Below the pieces are notes generated by a model. It worked only from the letters and a program-made list of their open reading frames with translations. It searched no databases and was not told where the DNA came from. A program made the position numbers and the translations under genes. Positions 1 through 10,882 of a DNA stretch of 64,000 nucleotides are shown here, piece by piece. The stretch's first letter is position 1; each line of letters opens with the position of its first letter. This DNA is from Neurospora tetraspora (Eukaryota; Ascomycota; Sordariomycetes; Sordariales; Sordariaceae). The DNA is taken from the NCBI RefSeq assembly GCF_033439725.1, contig NW_026944390.1, positions 868,001-932,000 on the forward strand, given 5' to 3'.

Positions 1-1446
1 ATCGGATTCGAGGCGCCAGTAGAGAACGATGATGCGGTAAGCTCGTCCCTGAAACAAGATCTGCACCGGGGATCAGGGACAGAATAACGAAAAACAAAAC
101 GTTCCAGAATTAGCAACAAACCCTTTTTTGTTTTCTCTTCCAAACGTTCGGAATAGCGGTATGAACGGCGACTCTGCAGATGATAGTCCGAGAATTGACT
201 GTCAGGACCTTGATGCTTCGTTGATACACTTTTAGAATGCCATCCTCAAGATCGCGTCTATAGCCGATCGAAAAGAGCCAATCATATCTTGGAAAGTACG
301 GGACACCGATTTGGGAACCCAGACATCGCATACAGTATACTCAGCGGAGCGAATATACCAACCCCTTAGAGTCCTCGGCTCTGGCAACGACTATACCCCA
401 TCTGGGAACAATCAAAGAGTCAATGACACGCGGTCTCGACTTTCACAATGGTTATACTTCTGCCAAGCGGGATTGGTATGTTTGTCGCTATAGTTCAGTC
501 CCGAATGTTCGGTACCGCGCTTCCCCCGGCTACGCTAGACTTGTTCCTATGCACCCCAGCCCTACGCAGCCGCGATACCTAGAAGCAACGGACTGCGGTT
601 TCTCCACGCCTCTGTTAGGTATGGAGCCCTCAAAGGTATTTCCTTCTTGATTCCGATCAGTTATGTTAAACGAGTCCGAGCCGAAGACCCGATCACAACC
701 TAACTGCACGGTAGGAGAAGCATCTGCCCATATATTAATCACCAACTTGACGGCTCATCCGCTCACGAGACTCTCCTAGGCAGCATCAGTTCGTTCATTC
801 TCATCATTGAGGCTCGGATAACGGAGAAGATGCAGCCAGGATTCTCCGAGAGATGTCCAGTTCATATCTTTCCCGCCCCATGATGTGGCGTCGTCAAACC
901 CCCAATGCATACGCGGTGTGCCATGAGCCCACAAGGCAATCAACCTGAGGAGGCTAACCACAAATCAAGATGCCAGAAGAGACATGATCAGGATCGTATA
1001 CCAGGAGCGTCGAAGCTAAGCGAGAAGGCAAAGGATGGTGCGAGAAGGCAAAGCTTTGGTAGAACTTGGATGAGGATGGGACGCTTGTGATTGATTTGTG
1101 AGGAAGGCAGGTATTGCTGCTTGTGGTGTTGGGATGCAAATACGCACCTTGGGTTCTTCGTTTCTTCGAGTATCATGAGGAGGGCAAAACTTAGGAAATA
1201 GAGAGTTGAGGACATACATCACGTTTGAGAAATATAGAAAAACAAGAAATAGAATGACAGAGTATTCTCACCGGAAAAGATCACCGGTCCTGACGCAAGA
1301 TCGCCAGATGACCCAAGAACATCGCCAAGTGGTGATAAAAATCGTGACCAGAAAAAAAGGAAGGAAGCAAAAAGTGGGAAGTGCAAAGCCAGCCCATATT
1401 CAGCGGAAAAAATTACGAAAAAAAGAAGTTTTTGATGGTCATCGTG
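1..1446. other. intergenic, no gene recognised
   Basis: Only short overlapping open frames in all six frames, none with a recognisable motif or a good splice model. Composition is ordinary for the organism. A gene cut by the left window edge cannot be excluded. Confidence 0.5.
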
Positions 1447-1528
1447 CGACGTGGGCCTGATTCGAACAGACGCTCCCGAAGGAACAAGATTTCTAGTCTT
1501 GCGCATTAGACCACTCTGCCACCACGCC
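1447..1528 (-). tRNA. tRNA-Ser (anticodon AGA)
   Basis: The reverse strand folds as a class II tRNA of 82 nt. The 7-bp acceptor stem starts GGCGTGG and pairs with CCACGTC (one G-U). The D-arm starts GCAG, and the anticodon stem CAAGA/TCTTG closes the loop CTAGAAA, giving anticodon AGA. The long variable arm TTCCTTCGGGAGC and the T-loop TTCGAAT are both present. The long variable arm together with AGA identifies serine. No intron and no encoded CCA, as expected for a eukaryotic nuclear tRNA. Confidence 0.95.
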
Positions 1529-2008
1529 TAACTTGTGTTGTTAAAGATCCGCTTTTCTTTGGCACCTATATAGAGAAGAGCACAATACTGCTCACCTTCA
1601 CCACACGTCTTTTCATCACATTTATCGATCGATTTGAAAATGCATCGGTATTTTGTTACATTACTATCAAGAGGCGTGGACATTCTGCAGAAAACTGCAC
1701 ATCACAAGAAAATATGTTTGAGTAAACAGCAGGATGAGTGCCCAATAACTGCTGCCTGGTTCTTACCTGCGTCATCTCCTAAACATCCCATGGACCGCTG
1801 GGTATCTCTATATATCTACAGCAGCTCAGCCCAAAAAACGTGCGGTTAGAGTGTTAGTGCTTTTTGTGGGCGGACCCCATACAACGCTCCGCACGCGCTA
1901 ACATTGCAATAGCGTACGGTCCGTTCTTCCCGCAAATTGTCCGCAAAAAGAATTGTTAGGCCTGATATTTATTGTGCAATTACTGTTAAGGATTGCTTTC
2001 AACCCCAT

Positions 2009-2254
2009 TGGGAAGGGTCGAGGCCAGGTTTCCTGGCCTCCCCGAACACTATCCAAAAACATTTTCATTTTTCCACTTTACCCAATTATACCTTCCTTTA
2101 CACCACGATTTCAAGGCAAAGGCTTCTCCCTACTTTTCAGTTTTAGCTACGGTGCAACCCAGTATCCAACATTACACGGGCCACAACCCAGGATCCAGCC
2201 TTGCACCCGCTGGGAAGGGATGAGGCCAGCTGGCTGGCCTCACCCCGAACACTA
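2009..2254. repeat. pair of direct repeats, each with a GAGGCCAG palindrome
   Basis: Two copies (2009-2051 and 2211-2254) share TGGGAAGGG, then an inverted repeat GAGGCCAG...CTGGCCTC, then CCGAACACTA. In copy 1 the palindrome has two 9-bp arms around TTT (2020-2040). In copy 2 the arms are 8 bp around a different centre. The surrounding 1.53-2.52 kb has no gene I can support; short open frames across the repeats look accidental. Confidence 0.6.
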
Positions 2255-2520
2255 GTAATATATTGACCTCAGGAACCTTGTTCGTACTGGTCCCTGACAA
2301 ACGAAACTTTGAATGTCTACCGTCCCCTCGTGGATGGCTATTCATTCAGACAAGGGGGGCTCCATATACTAGGTACTCCGGATTGCCACGTGGGATCCCC
2401 TTTTGATCGCATCACTACGAACACTCGAGAGTGCTAACGAACAATGTAGTTAATAGCATCAAGTACCGTTCCGCCACCAACAACCAAAAAAGACCACGAC
2501 AAAAGACGCAGCGTAGCAGC

Positions 2521-3204
2521 ATGGCCACAACTTTCCATCTCTTCCCTCATCTCCAATGGGAGCTCCGTGCTCGGATATGGGAACTCACTGTCGAACCTCG
2601 CACCGTCCAGATCAAGTTTACGGGCAAGAAGACCTCGATCATCGACTACGTGGAGCCAACTGTAATACAACGGACAGTCTATCCAGAGAGGTACCAGGAA
2701 GGAGTCCTCATACCCAAGAATCGAAGGAGCCTGCACTTGCGGTCACCTACCCCAGTGCCAGCAACAATGCAAACCTGCCGAGAAGCTCGCAATCTCGGGG
2801 TATACAAGAAGGCCTTCTCCGAGCTTGAAAGTCTACCGGAAGGCGGCGAGAGCCGCTATGTGTGGCTGAATCTGGAAAACGATATGATCAATTTCGGGAA
2901 CCAGCCATTGCCCGGAAATTTACGGCCTGTTGCAGCCTCGATCCAAAGGCTTAAACTCAAATACAATGCCTATGAATGGATGGTTGAGGACGTTTGCATT
3001 GTTTCTCTTGATGCCTTTGAAAACTTGAGGGAGGTTCATATAGTTTGTTGGGATGGCTTTTACCTTTGGGCAGTTAATGGATGTTGGAGTAAGACCCATT
3101 GGCCCTGCGGCAAAGAAAATGTTTTATTTTCTGAACCAGGTGATGCTCGGATGATAACAGGCATTGAGCTGGAAGAGGGAACCTGGGAGACTAATTTTGG
3201 GTGA
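2521..3204 (+). CDS. 2EXR-domain protein (227 aa)
   Basis: A single-exon frame. The N-terminus (FHLFPHLQWELRARIWELTV, residues 4-23) is the hallmark of the fungal 2EXR family (P-L-E-R-IW-x pattern), followed by PATMQTCREARN, the second conserved block. I chose the ATG at 2521 because the family begins a few residues before the F-x-x-FPxLP-like block; an upstream in-frame ATG at 2431 would add an unrelated basic leader. 2EXR proteins form a very large fungal-specific family of unknown biochemical function, with no catalytic residues or signal peptide visible here. The frame ends with TGA soon after WETNFG, slightly short for the family, so a downstream intron or truncation is possible. Confidence 0.8.
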   Translation: MATTFHLFPHLQWELRARIWELTVEPRTVQIKFTGKKTSIIDYVEPTVIQRTVYPERYQEGVLIPKNRRSLHLRSPTPVPATMQTCREARNLGVYKKAFSELESLPEGGESRYVWLNLENDMINFGNQPLPGNLRPVAASIQRLKLKYNAYEWMVEDVCIVSLDAFENLREVHIVCWDGFYLWAVNGCWSKTHWPCGKENVLFSEPGDARMITGIELEEGTWETNFG

Positions 3205-4340
3205 GAGTTACTGAAGAGACCCGTTCGGAACCAAGGGCAGCGTGGTAGCTAGAATCGTAATACTAAGGGAGGCAATGATGGGATGCGCTTCCTGAATATC
3301 TGCCGGTCGCCCCTGAAGTGAGAACCGTGTTCTTCTTCACGAGGTCGTGAACCATCAAGGTTCACTGCAACTTTAAAAGACATATGGGCAATGGCTTCTG
3401 CAGTAAGCCTATAGAGTATCCTCAGCAAACTGGATATGGAAGTACTCGGCATCGGATATCGAATCGCATAACAGCCTTGCGCGACATACGATACCCGTTC
3501 GGATAATTGTCCGTAGCTTGTGACCCATCTACGCACTTCAGCCTCAACGCCTCAGACCTGACAAGAGGTCGTGTCATCTGGAACACCGCGTGAATCAATG
3601 ACTTTTGGCAATCGGTCTCTGCGTTCGGCTAGGTAGATGGCATTCCCACTCGATACAAACCTATTAGGCTGCCACAGTTGCCAACTTCTCATATCGGTCA
3701 TTCTCTGAATTTCCAAGGGCAGCCTTCGAGGGCTCTTCCTGTCTCAGCATCGGGAGAGATGCAGCCTGTGGTCTGTATACCGATGGTTCGGCGCTGGATC
3801 TGACTCGGAGATATTGACGTCTGCCAACTTTTCGGAGGAGATTGAGTGAGCGAGACCCAAGACTATCACCATCGTTGCGGTTGGCTGCCGAGACTTATCG
3901 GCCAACACCGAGATATTGGCCCAGAAGGGCAACAACATGGCCGACCGATGGCTTGCAACCATCAAAATCCCCGATTGCCATTCCTGTATTACCTCGATAC
4001 TCGTTCACCGGGACCTAACCCGATGAGCCATGATGCCGAATTGTTGGCGTAGCGGAGTTCATCGCGGGGGTAGAAACAAGGTCGATAACACCCGTGAATG
4101 GAAATTGTGCCTCGCTCACGGCACTGTTCCGAAAAAGGATGAAGAGGTACGTTGGCTGTGATGGTTTGCGATGGTGTGTGTCAACGCCTAGTGATACTTC
4201 CAAATGACAAAGCAAGGGATATAAGAAGGACTGGGCATCACCAACAGCACAACGACGGCCAACACGAAGCAGTAGCTCGATAAGCAGCCTTACACATCGA
4301 CCAAAAAGCCAAATTTGTCGTACTGTCACCTCGTCGCAAA
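3205..4340. other. intergenic, upstream of con-13
   Basis: Small open frames only, no convincing gene. The last few hundred bases are presumably the con-13 promoter and 5' UTR. No clear TATA box was seen near 4250-4330. Confidence 0.4.
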
Positions 4341-5495
4341 ATGCTCCAGGCTCCTTTCTTCGCGTTGCTGCTTGCAGCCGTTGTACCGGCCGTTTTGGCG
4401 GACGGTCCCCCGGAAACGATGGGCGAGAATTTCAGCGGCCTCAGCGTCCTGGACTCGCCCGGCGGACTCCAAAGTTTGACCCCGGCACCCTACACCAAGA
4501 GTCAATGGCCTTGGGGTACTGTACCCAAGCTGTGCTATGACACGGCTGTCAACAACAAGTACTGCAACCCGTACGATCTCGAAGTGTACGATGTCACATA
4601 CTCGGATGTACGTAAAAGACTTTTCTCGGATTCAGGATCTGTGCTTACCTCGAACTTGACAATAGTGTCCCATTCCCACCACGGTCTGCCGATGCAACAA
4701 CTCGCCCATGGCCATCGACACCATTGCGCAGCGTGTCGGCCAACTCCCCGTCAAGGCTCGCCAGTGGAACGGCTATGTCTCCAGCTTTGCGGGAGACATC
4801 TGCTCAGCCTACAGCGATAGCTTCCACAACTACTTCTTTGGCGACTGCGGCAATAGCGAGTCCGTGTTCTTCCATGAACTCAGCCACAACCTTGACCGTC
4901 ACGTTGCCGGGGCGTCCATCAACGATTGGTACTCCCTTTCGCAGAACTGGAAGGATACGGTTACCAAGGGAACTTGCGTCGCAGACCACTATTCCAAGTC
5001 CAGCTGGCTCGAGGCATATGCCCAGGTGGGAGTCATGGCTGGATACCATGGTACGGTACAGTCTATCTATACCAAGAATGTCAGCTGTATGGTCGATCAG
5101 GTCAACAAGGTGGTTGGACAGTTGGACAGTCTCTGGCGTAAGAAGCCTGGACAGATGTGCGATCGTTACTGGATCAAGGAGTGAGTCCTTTTCAACATTA
5201 CCCATTTGCTTGATGACCCTGTGCTGACCAGAATGCAAACAGTACCACGGTTTGCATGGGACCTGATGCAGAAGCCAGTGGCAACTGTCCGGCATTCCGT
5301 GCTGCTGATGCGGCGGAGGTTGATGGTGTCGGGGCGGTAAAGGTTCCAGTGTTGCCGGACGAGAAGCAGAAGAAGCACGACGCCGTGGTCAAGGAGCTTC
5401 AGCACCACGCCGAGGTTGCGGCCGGCATTTCTCCCGGAAAGCCGGCGGCCGAGAAGAAGACCAAGGGTAAGAAGGGCACCAAGTTCAGAGCCTGA
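4341..5495 (+). CDS. con-13: conidiation-specific protein 13 (secreted HELSH-containing protein)
   Basis: Three exons: 4341-4607, 4666-5180 and 5243-5495, giving 344 aa. Intron 1 is GTACGT...AATAG and intron 2 is GTGAGT...ACAG; phases join exactly. The protein starts with a clear signal peptide (hydrophobic core ALLLAAVVPAVLA, then DGPPE). It has a cysteine-rich first half (CPIPTTVCRC, CSAYSD, GDCGN) and the motif FFHELSHNLDRH, an HExxH zinc-peptidase-like site with a third His. The tail is lysine-rich. I recognise it as CON-13 of Neurospora, by its placement directly upstream of con-10 and by overall sequence from memory. CON-13 is made during asexual sporulation; its enzymatic activity has, to my knowledge, not been shown. 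Peptidase activity is inferred from HELSH only. Confidence 0.9.
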
Positions 5496-5950
5496 AGTGG
5501 GAATGACTGATTCCAGGTCCGAGAGGTGCGATTGACCGGGCTTTTGCTGTGGGTTCAGTGTTGAGAAGTTGCGAGACTTCAGTTGTGAGCGACGTCATTG
5601 GACAGTCTCCTTTTGGGATCATAATGATCATTATTTCTGGATACGGACAGGTTAGACTGTGCTTTTCGATCGATAGACTAATAACTGATTTGATTTGTCG
5701 CCCGCCCCGCTTGTGAGGTAGTCGGCAGATTTGTGAAGAGTAGACGGGAGATGCCCACTCGCTCCAAATGAACAATAAAGGCCGATGGCTCTTTCCTCTT
5801 GGGAGACATAAAAGTCTGACATCTTGTTCCTGGGGTTTCCGATTTCGGCCAAGCCCTTCGCTCCTTCTTCAGAGAACAAAGAAGGGAGCTTTGATCCAGG
5901 TCACCGACATCCGAAGGAAGGAATGATTCGATCCAATGTACAACACAACA

Positions 5951-6224
5951 CTGGTTTGTTTGTTAGTTTGGTTCTTCTGATGGGGCAGAACCGGGGCAGA
6001 ACAAGGGCAATTTAGAGCCCTCATTGGCCTCAGGAAGAGAACATCTCGTCTCCGTTTGTAGAGTTTCGACAATGACCAGGGCTCTCAACGCCCAAGAAGC
6101 ATCTCTCCGTCCTCTTCAAAACTTCAAGCTACCAAATTCACAGCATCTATCCGCGAGAATCTCGGCCGCTTTCCCAAGTTTAGTAAGATCTGGCTTTTTT
6201 GTACCAAACTAACAAACAAACCAG
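5951..6224. mobile_element. MITE-like element, copy A (274 bp)
   Basis: Bounded by inverted repeats: left CTGGTTTGTTTGTTAGTTTG (continues GT) and its perfect complement at the right end, ending ...AACAAACAAACCAG. It has no coding capacity. The right end TTTTTTGTACCAAACTAACA and the internal block CTCATTGGCCTC recur near 29.23-29.36 kb, which shows it belongs to a family. No clear target-site duplication was seen next to the ends. Confidence 0.7.
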
Positions 6225-7217
6225 GGCTAGATTGTATCTTGACGGCTCAACCACCGATCTGATCTGCATTTCCCACTCTGGATTTCCCGATGCCGGGTCA
6301 TGGAAAGAAGATCGAAGCCCATCGAACCTTTGAGCACATCGTTGATCCATCATCGCATATTGTAGCCATGGACAGTGCCTCAACTCTTCGTTCTGGCGTA
6401 ATTCCTCGACCAGTTGTAGCCTAACTGCCTAGTATCTGCTGAACGAGAAGTGTATCAAGTCTGACAGATGATTCGAGCCGCAACCTCATCATCACGTGGG
6501 TTGTCAGGAAATTTCACAACACCAAGCCCACCGCGTTGGCCTTTCTTGGTTTCGCGCGTCGACGTGTCTAAACCGACATCAAAAGTCAGATCAGTCCATT
6601 ACGAGGTGGCTGGGCGGAAAGGGAAGCACCCGAGAAAACAAACACCATAAACAAACAAAGTGATGCGGATCGCCGTGGACTTGGAAGTGCTTCTTGTCGT
6701 CTGTTACGAAATCAAATGAAAGACTGCAAACAAAACAAAAGAAGTGATGACGAGCTGATTTTTGGAGTTTCTTTGGCTGAATGAATTGGGGCTGACAGGC
6801 ACAGCGATGTCGCTGTGGGGCTGATGTGGGGCTCAGGGAGCTTATTCCCCGCGCCGATCCATCGCGATGATGCTTACTTGTAGACTAGCGCAGGGCTGCA
6901 GGGGTATCCTGACCACTCACAAAGGGCGCTCTTGCCTTGACCCCGCTGAGCCTGGAAGCTGCCGAAAGCGAAAAGGCTTGGCACCTCCAAATCGACCCGA
7001 ATTGTTGACATCTCCAAATTCCGCAGGGAGCTCCTGCCTCGACTGCCGCACAAGATGGACAGATTGGGATCGATGAAACGGATCGAACCGAATTTCTGCC
7101 TGTCAGAATCTGTTGAGATGGCGTTTCAAAGACATTCATTGCAAACACTTGGAGAACCATCTGATATCACAGATTCACAACAGTCAAGTTGCTAGTTTAC
7201 GTCAGGTGGTTTTCGTC

Positions 7218-7226
7218 TATATAATA
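7218..7226 (+). promoter_or_regulatory. con-10: probable TATA box of con-10
   Basis: TATATAATA lies about 165 bp upstream of the con-10 ATG and is followed by a pyrimidine-rich then CAA-rich leader typical of highly expressed fungal genes. The position fits a long 5' UTR; no start site can be mapped from sequence. Confidence 0.5.
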
Positions 7227-7390
7227 ACCTCTTCTCTTCCTTTCAACCGAACAATCTCTTCTTCTTCTCCATCGGGCAACTCGAGCAACTCAAGCAAATC
7301 ATCTACAAACCACGAAAGCAACTCCAGCAACTCCAACACACAACTATCACCAAAACACACCCCCCAAGTACTCTACACAACACCATCAAA

Positions 7391-7886
7391 ATGGCTGGCA
7401 CTGGTAACGACAACCCCGGCAACTTCGCCAACCGGTATGTTTCCCATCATTCATCTTCTCAACCTCACTTACAAGACACTTTGCTAACATGACCTTATTT
7501 CTCCAGCCCCAAGGAAGAGGTCCAGGCCATCGCCTCCAAGGGCGGCCAAGCCAGCCACGGCGCCGGCAACGCGAGCAACAACCCCGGCAACTTCGCCAAC
7601 CGCCCGCACGAGGAGGTCCAAGCCATCGCCTCCAAGGGAGGCCAGGCCAGCCACAGCGGTGGTTTCGCCAGTATGGACCCCGAGAAACAGGTATGTGGTT
7701 GTCCCAGTTATAACAATCGGAGTGAACAATGACTGACATCTGAATCTCTCAAAACAGCGCGAGATCGCTTCCATGGGCGGCAAGGCCTCCAGCGGCAGCT
7801 TCGAGCCCGGCTCCGAGAAGGCCCGCGAGGCCGGTCGCAAGGGCGGCAAGGCTTCCGGCGGCACTGGTGCCGATGATGATGAGTAA
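7391..7886 (+). CDS. con-10: conidiation-specific protein 10 with internal 32-aa tandem repeat
   Basis: Three exons: 7391-7434, 7507-7690 and 7758-7886, giving 118 aa. Introns are GTATGT...CTCCAG (splits an Arg codon CG|C) and GTATGT...AACAG. The protein is hydrophilic and Gly/Lys-rich with KGGQASH, GGKAS and RKGGKAS motifs, i.e. the KGG-repeat/stress-response family that includes bacterial GsiB. It is recognised as Neurospora CON-10, induced by conidiation, light and starvation. Residues 8-39 (NPGNFANRPKEEVQAIASKG and on) are repeated almost exactly at 40-71. N. crassa CON-10 is 86 aa as I recall; 86 + 32 = 118, so one extra repeat unit explains the length. The second copy has no intron at the position where the first has intron 1. 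The function of CON-10 is still not biochemically defined. Confidence 0.95.
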
Positions 7887-8207
7887 ACAACCTATTACTG
7901 CGACTACCATCATCTGATATGATTTGGCGCATGGGATACGACTTGATGACTACTCTCTCTGGATGACGGAACTATAACAATAGTATGGGATATGACACGG
8001 GATTTGGGATCTGTTTGACTTGGCTGGCGTGAGAAGGCGCACTCAGGTAATCTTGCCATCTAGTCGGTTATCAGCTCTTTTTGACAATTGAATTCTTTGA
8101 CATTTTGTCAAAAGACACACAGTCTTTCTGTTCTCGTATCGTTAAGTAAATATCTCCGTGACACTTTCTCATCCTGAATGCTTATTCTACTCTAAACCCG
8201 ATAATGA

Positions 8208-9641
8208 TCAACTCCAAAACCCATTCTCCTCCAAAAACCCCTCCACAGCGCACCACGGCACCGCCCTCTTCACCAACGGCTCCTCCGGGTTCCAATCCAC
8301 ATGGACACCCACCAACACCCCCGAATCCCGCTCAAAGATCGGCCCGCCGCTATATCCCCAGTACGTCCAGCAATCATGCTGCATCGCGCCCGTGTCCGAG
8401 TTATCCTGCGGGTTGCTGACCTTGTCCGGCGCAATCCCGAGATATCGCCCCGACGACAGTTGTAATACTCGGCGGTGCTCCGATCCGACCGCCTTGACGC
8501 CTGGCGGATCGTCTGGGTGTTCGTCGGCTGGATGGCCGATTGCTACTAAGGGGGTGTTGAGGGGTGGTTCTTTCCATGTCTTCTTACCTGATGCGGGTCC
8601 GGGTGAGGATCCGGGTTGGTGGCGTGGGGGTAGTTTAACACAAGGGAAGCTTACTATCCCTTTCCCTTTCCCTGAGAAATTGATCTCATTACTACCCGCC
8701 GTTTTCCTTCCAGAAGAAAAGCCACAAGCCTCCGGTTGTTGTTGGGCATGCGTAACCTTCAATAGCGCCAAATCCCTCCCCAAATCCCACGCTATACACC
8801 TGGCACCCACAATCCTCGACCTTGAGCTCTCCCTCTCCTTCTCCCTCCCCAACCCTCCACGCCCGCCCTTCGCTCCCGAACCCTCCTCATCCTCCTCCCC
8901 ATCCTCCTCCCCGACCTTCCACCACCCCCACCACTCCTTCCCATCCTCCCCATCCCCCTCCCCCGCCGACATAACCAACCAAAACACCCTCCCCACCGCC
9001 TCCACCCCCGTCTCAGCCACACAATGCGCCGCCGTCAACAACAGTCCATCCTCCCTAATACAAAACGCCGTTCCGGCTTCGGATTGCGCAAACGCTAGCG
9101 TGGCATCTACGGTGGTTTTCTTATGTCGTCGAAAGGAGCGGGGGATGACGAGGGGTTCATATTGGGAGAGGTGGGAAGCCTTTTTGAGGAGGAGGGCGTG
9201 GGATGCAGGGGAAAGACGGGTGTGTTTGGGTGTGATGGATGTGAGAGAGGATGGGAGGGGGATGAGGCCGCGGGAGCGGAGGGTGAGTTTGCGGGTGCGG
9301 GAGGGGTGGGAGGGGGAGATGTGGTGGGGGTGCGTGGTTATGGGGGTTGGAGGTGTTTGTCGAGAGGTTGGAGAGATGGGAGACTGGGTGGACGTACTAT
9401 TACTGTGGTTGAAGGTTTGTTTGGTTGTTGGGGAGGTTGAGTCCGAGTTACCGGAGGTGTTGGTGTTGGCGGTACCGACTCTGGGTTTGTATGAGCGTGG
9501 CAAGCGGCATTGTTTCGGCTTTTTCCTCGGGGTTGGTTGTTCGGCGATGGTGGTGATGCTTTTTAGTAACTCTTTGGTACATCGCTTGGTTCCTCGAGTA
9601 ACTACCTCTGCCTGACCGGCACATGACCACGCTTTCATCAT
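8208..9641 (-). CDS. trypsin-like serine protease (477 aa), non-secreted
   Basis: A single-exon frame. The catalytic domain starts around residue 190: EAGTAFCIREDGLLLTAAHC gives the catalytic His, DLGRDLALLKVTH the Asp and WGYSGGPIFERDSG the Ser with oxyanion loop. This matches the Trypsin_2/DegP-like fold (S1 clan PA). An acidic Gly-rich insertion (EGDGEDGKEWWGWWKVGEED) sits between His and Asp. The first ~150 residues are Ser/Thr/Pro/Lys-rich and likely disordered. I see no signal peptide, so a cytosolic or nuclear protease is suggested. The true start could be the second Met. The gene converges on con-10. Its GC-rich codons create a long antisense frame on the + strand, which I do not consider a gene. 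Confidence 0.8.
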   Translation of the reverse strand: MMKAWSCAGQAEVVTRGTKRCTKELLKSITTIAEQPTPRKKPKQCRLPRSYKPRVGTANTNTSGNSDSTSPTTKQTFNHSNSTSTQSPISPTSRQTPPTPITTHPHHISPSHPSRTRKLTLRSRGLIPLPSSLTSITPKHTRLSPASHALLLKKASHLSQYEPLVIPRSFRRHKKTTVDATLAFAQSEAGTAFCIREDGLLLTAAHCVAETGVEAVGRVFWLVMSAGEGDGEDGKEWWGWWKVGEEDGEEDEEGSGAKGGRGGLGREKERESSRSRIVGARCIAWDLGRDLALLKVTHAQQQPEACGFSSGRKTAGSNEINFSGKGKGIVSFPCVKLPPRHQPGSSPGPASGKKTWKEPPLNTPLVAIGHPADEHPDDPPGVKAVGSEHRRVLQLSSGRYLGIAPDKVSNPQDNSDTGAMQHDCWTYWGYSGGPIFERDSGVLVGVHVDWNPEEPLVKRAVPWCAVEGFLEENGFWS

Positions 9642-10882
9642 CTTGTAGTGTTACTAGTAGGAAACTGAATTGTGCCACGGGGTTTGATGAGCTGCATCGG
9701 TTATCCTAGGATCATACTATAGTACAGTAAACTTCCTTGGGAAATCCACCATAAGTGAGGAGATGGACCGTTATTTACGAAAGGGCTCGTCGACTAGAGA
9801 AGGAAAAAGACCCGTGGAAGACTATGGGGCGGACAATGGTGATTGTAAAGATCTTGACTGTATCACTTGATACTCGTGTGCTCCTGTAGGTTAATTGAGC
9901 CTTTTCTTTCATCAAAGTCATTGTCCCGTTCCATGAGCTTGCTCCTTTCTCTATTCCTGTCCTATTCCTGTCCTATTCCTTTCAACTAAAATGACCAGTC
10001 GACAAAGAAAGCCTCGGAAAGTGACCTCGAAGCGAAGTATTCTTAGAGGCTTTTGATGAGTCTTTGTCCGGAAGCTCACGGAGGCAGTTCCGGCAACCCC
10101 CCTCTGCGTGAGGGTGTCCTTGACTTCAAAAACAAGATCCCCCAGGTGAAGAAAAGCCAACGCGAGTAACAGGAGGCAAACGTTAGAGAGCAGTTCTTCC
10201 TCATTCGGTGTACGAGACGAGTGAGCAAAGAAAGCTGAAGCCCCCTTCTCCTTGCGCTGCGCCTTGCATAACGTATGGCATGACGGTCTCCGTCATTGCT
10301 ACCTCTGCGGAATGGTGATCCTTCATCACTCGATGATGGTAGCCCCGTGTGTTCGTTTACAACTCTGCCTTTGACATCCTCGGCCTTCGTACCAACACAT
10401 GTTTCGAGGATGTGCTGCCCGAGGCATCATGGACGCTTTCGGTCATGATTCTCGGAGCTTGCGAGAGCAGGTTTTGACTCTTTTGAGGGCAATGTACCGG
10501 GGTCTAGACCTACACCCCGTGAAGCTGGTCCGATATCCCGGTTGAGATCCGTTTACCGATCGATGAGCGGGTAAATTTTTCTTGGCAGACGTCTCAAACC
10601 TTATCGGTAGTTGAAGGGCGCGGTACCAGAACTCTAAATCCTCAACTGCGTCAAAGAAAGCACCGAAGAGCGAAAGCGCGCCAATCACTGTTCTTAACAA
10701 AAGGTTAAGGCCCCAGATCTTCCACCACTTGCCTGCTGCGAGCATGTGAGGGCGTGTTCGGCGCACCCGTAAATGGTTTCTCGGAAATGTCTTGGCAGGT
10801 GGGAAAGGTATGCAAAAGGTCGCATTTCAGAAAGGCACTTCCGCACCTCGAAGGTCCTGGAAATTAAATATCCCTTTGGTGA
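9642..10882. other. intergenic, no gene recognised
   Basis: Upstream of the protease on the minus strand. Contains short tandem TTCCTGTCCTA units near 9950-9980 and otherwise only small frames without motifs. Confidence 0.4.

Larger units (their letters stand above)
5496..7390. other. con-13/con-10 intergenic region
   Basis: About 1.9 kb with no gene I can support. It contains a MITE-like element (5951-6224, listed separately) and the con-10 promoter. In Neurospora the con-10 upstream region is known to integrate light, starvation and developmental control; I cannot assign individual binding sites by eye. Confidence 0.5.

Noticed and set aside
8158-9615. 485-codon + strand ORF antisense to the protease gene
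   Set aside because: Low-complexity Ser/Pro then Gly/Arg composition, no domain; it mirrors the GC-rich codons of the protease, which has a full catalytic triad.
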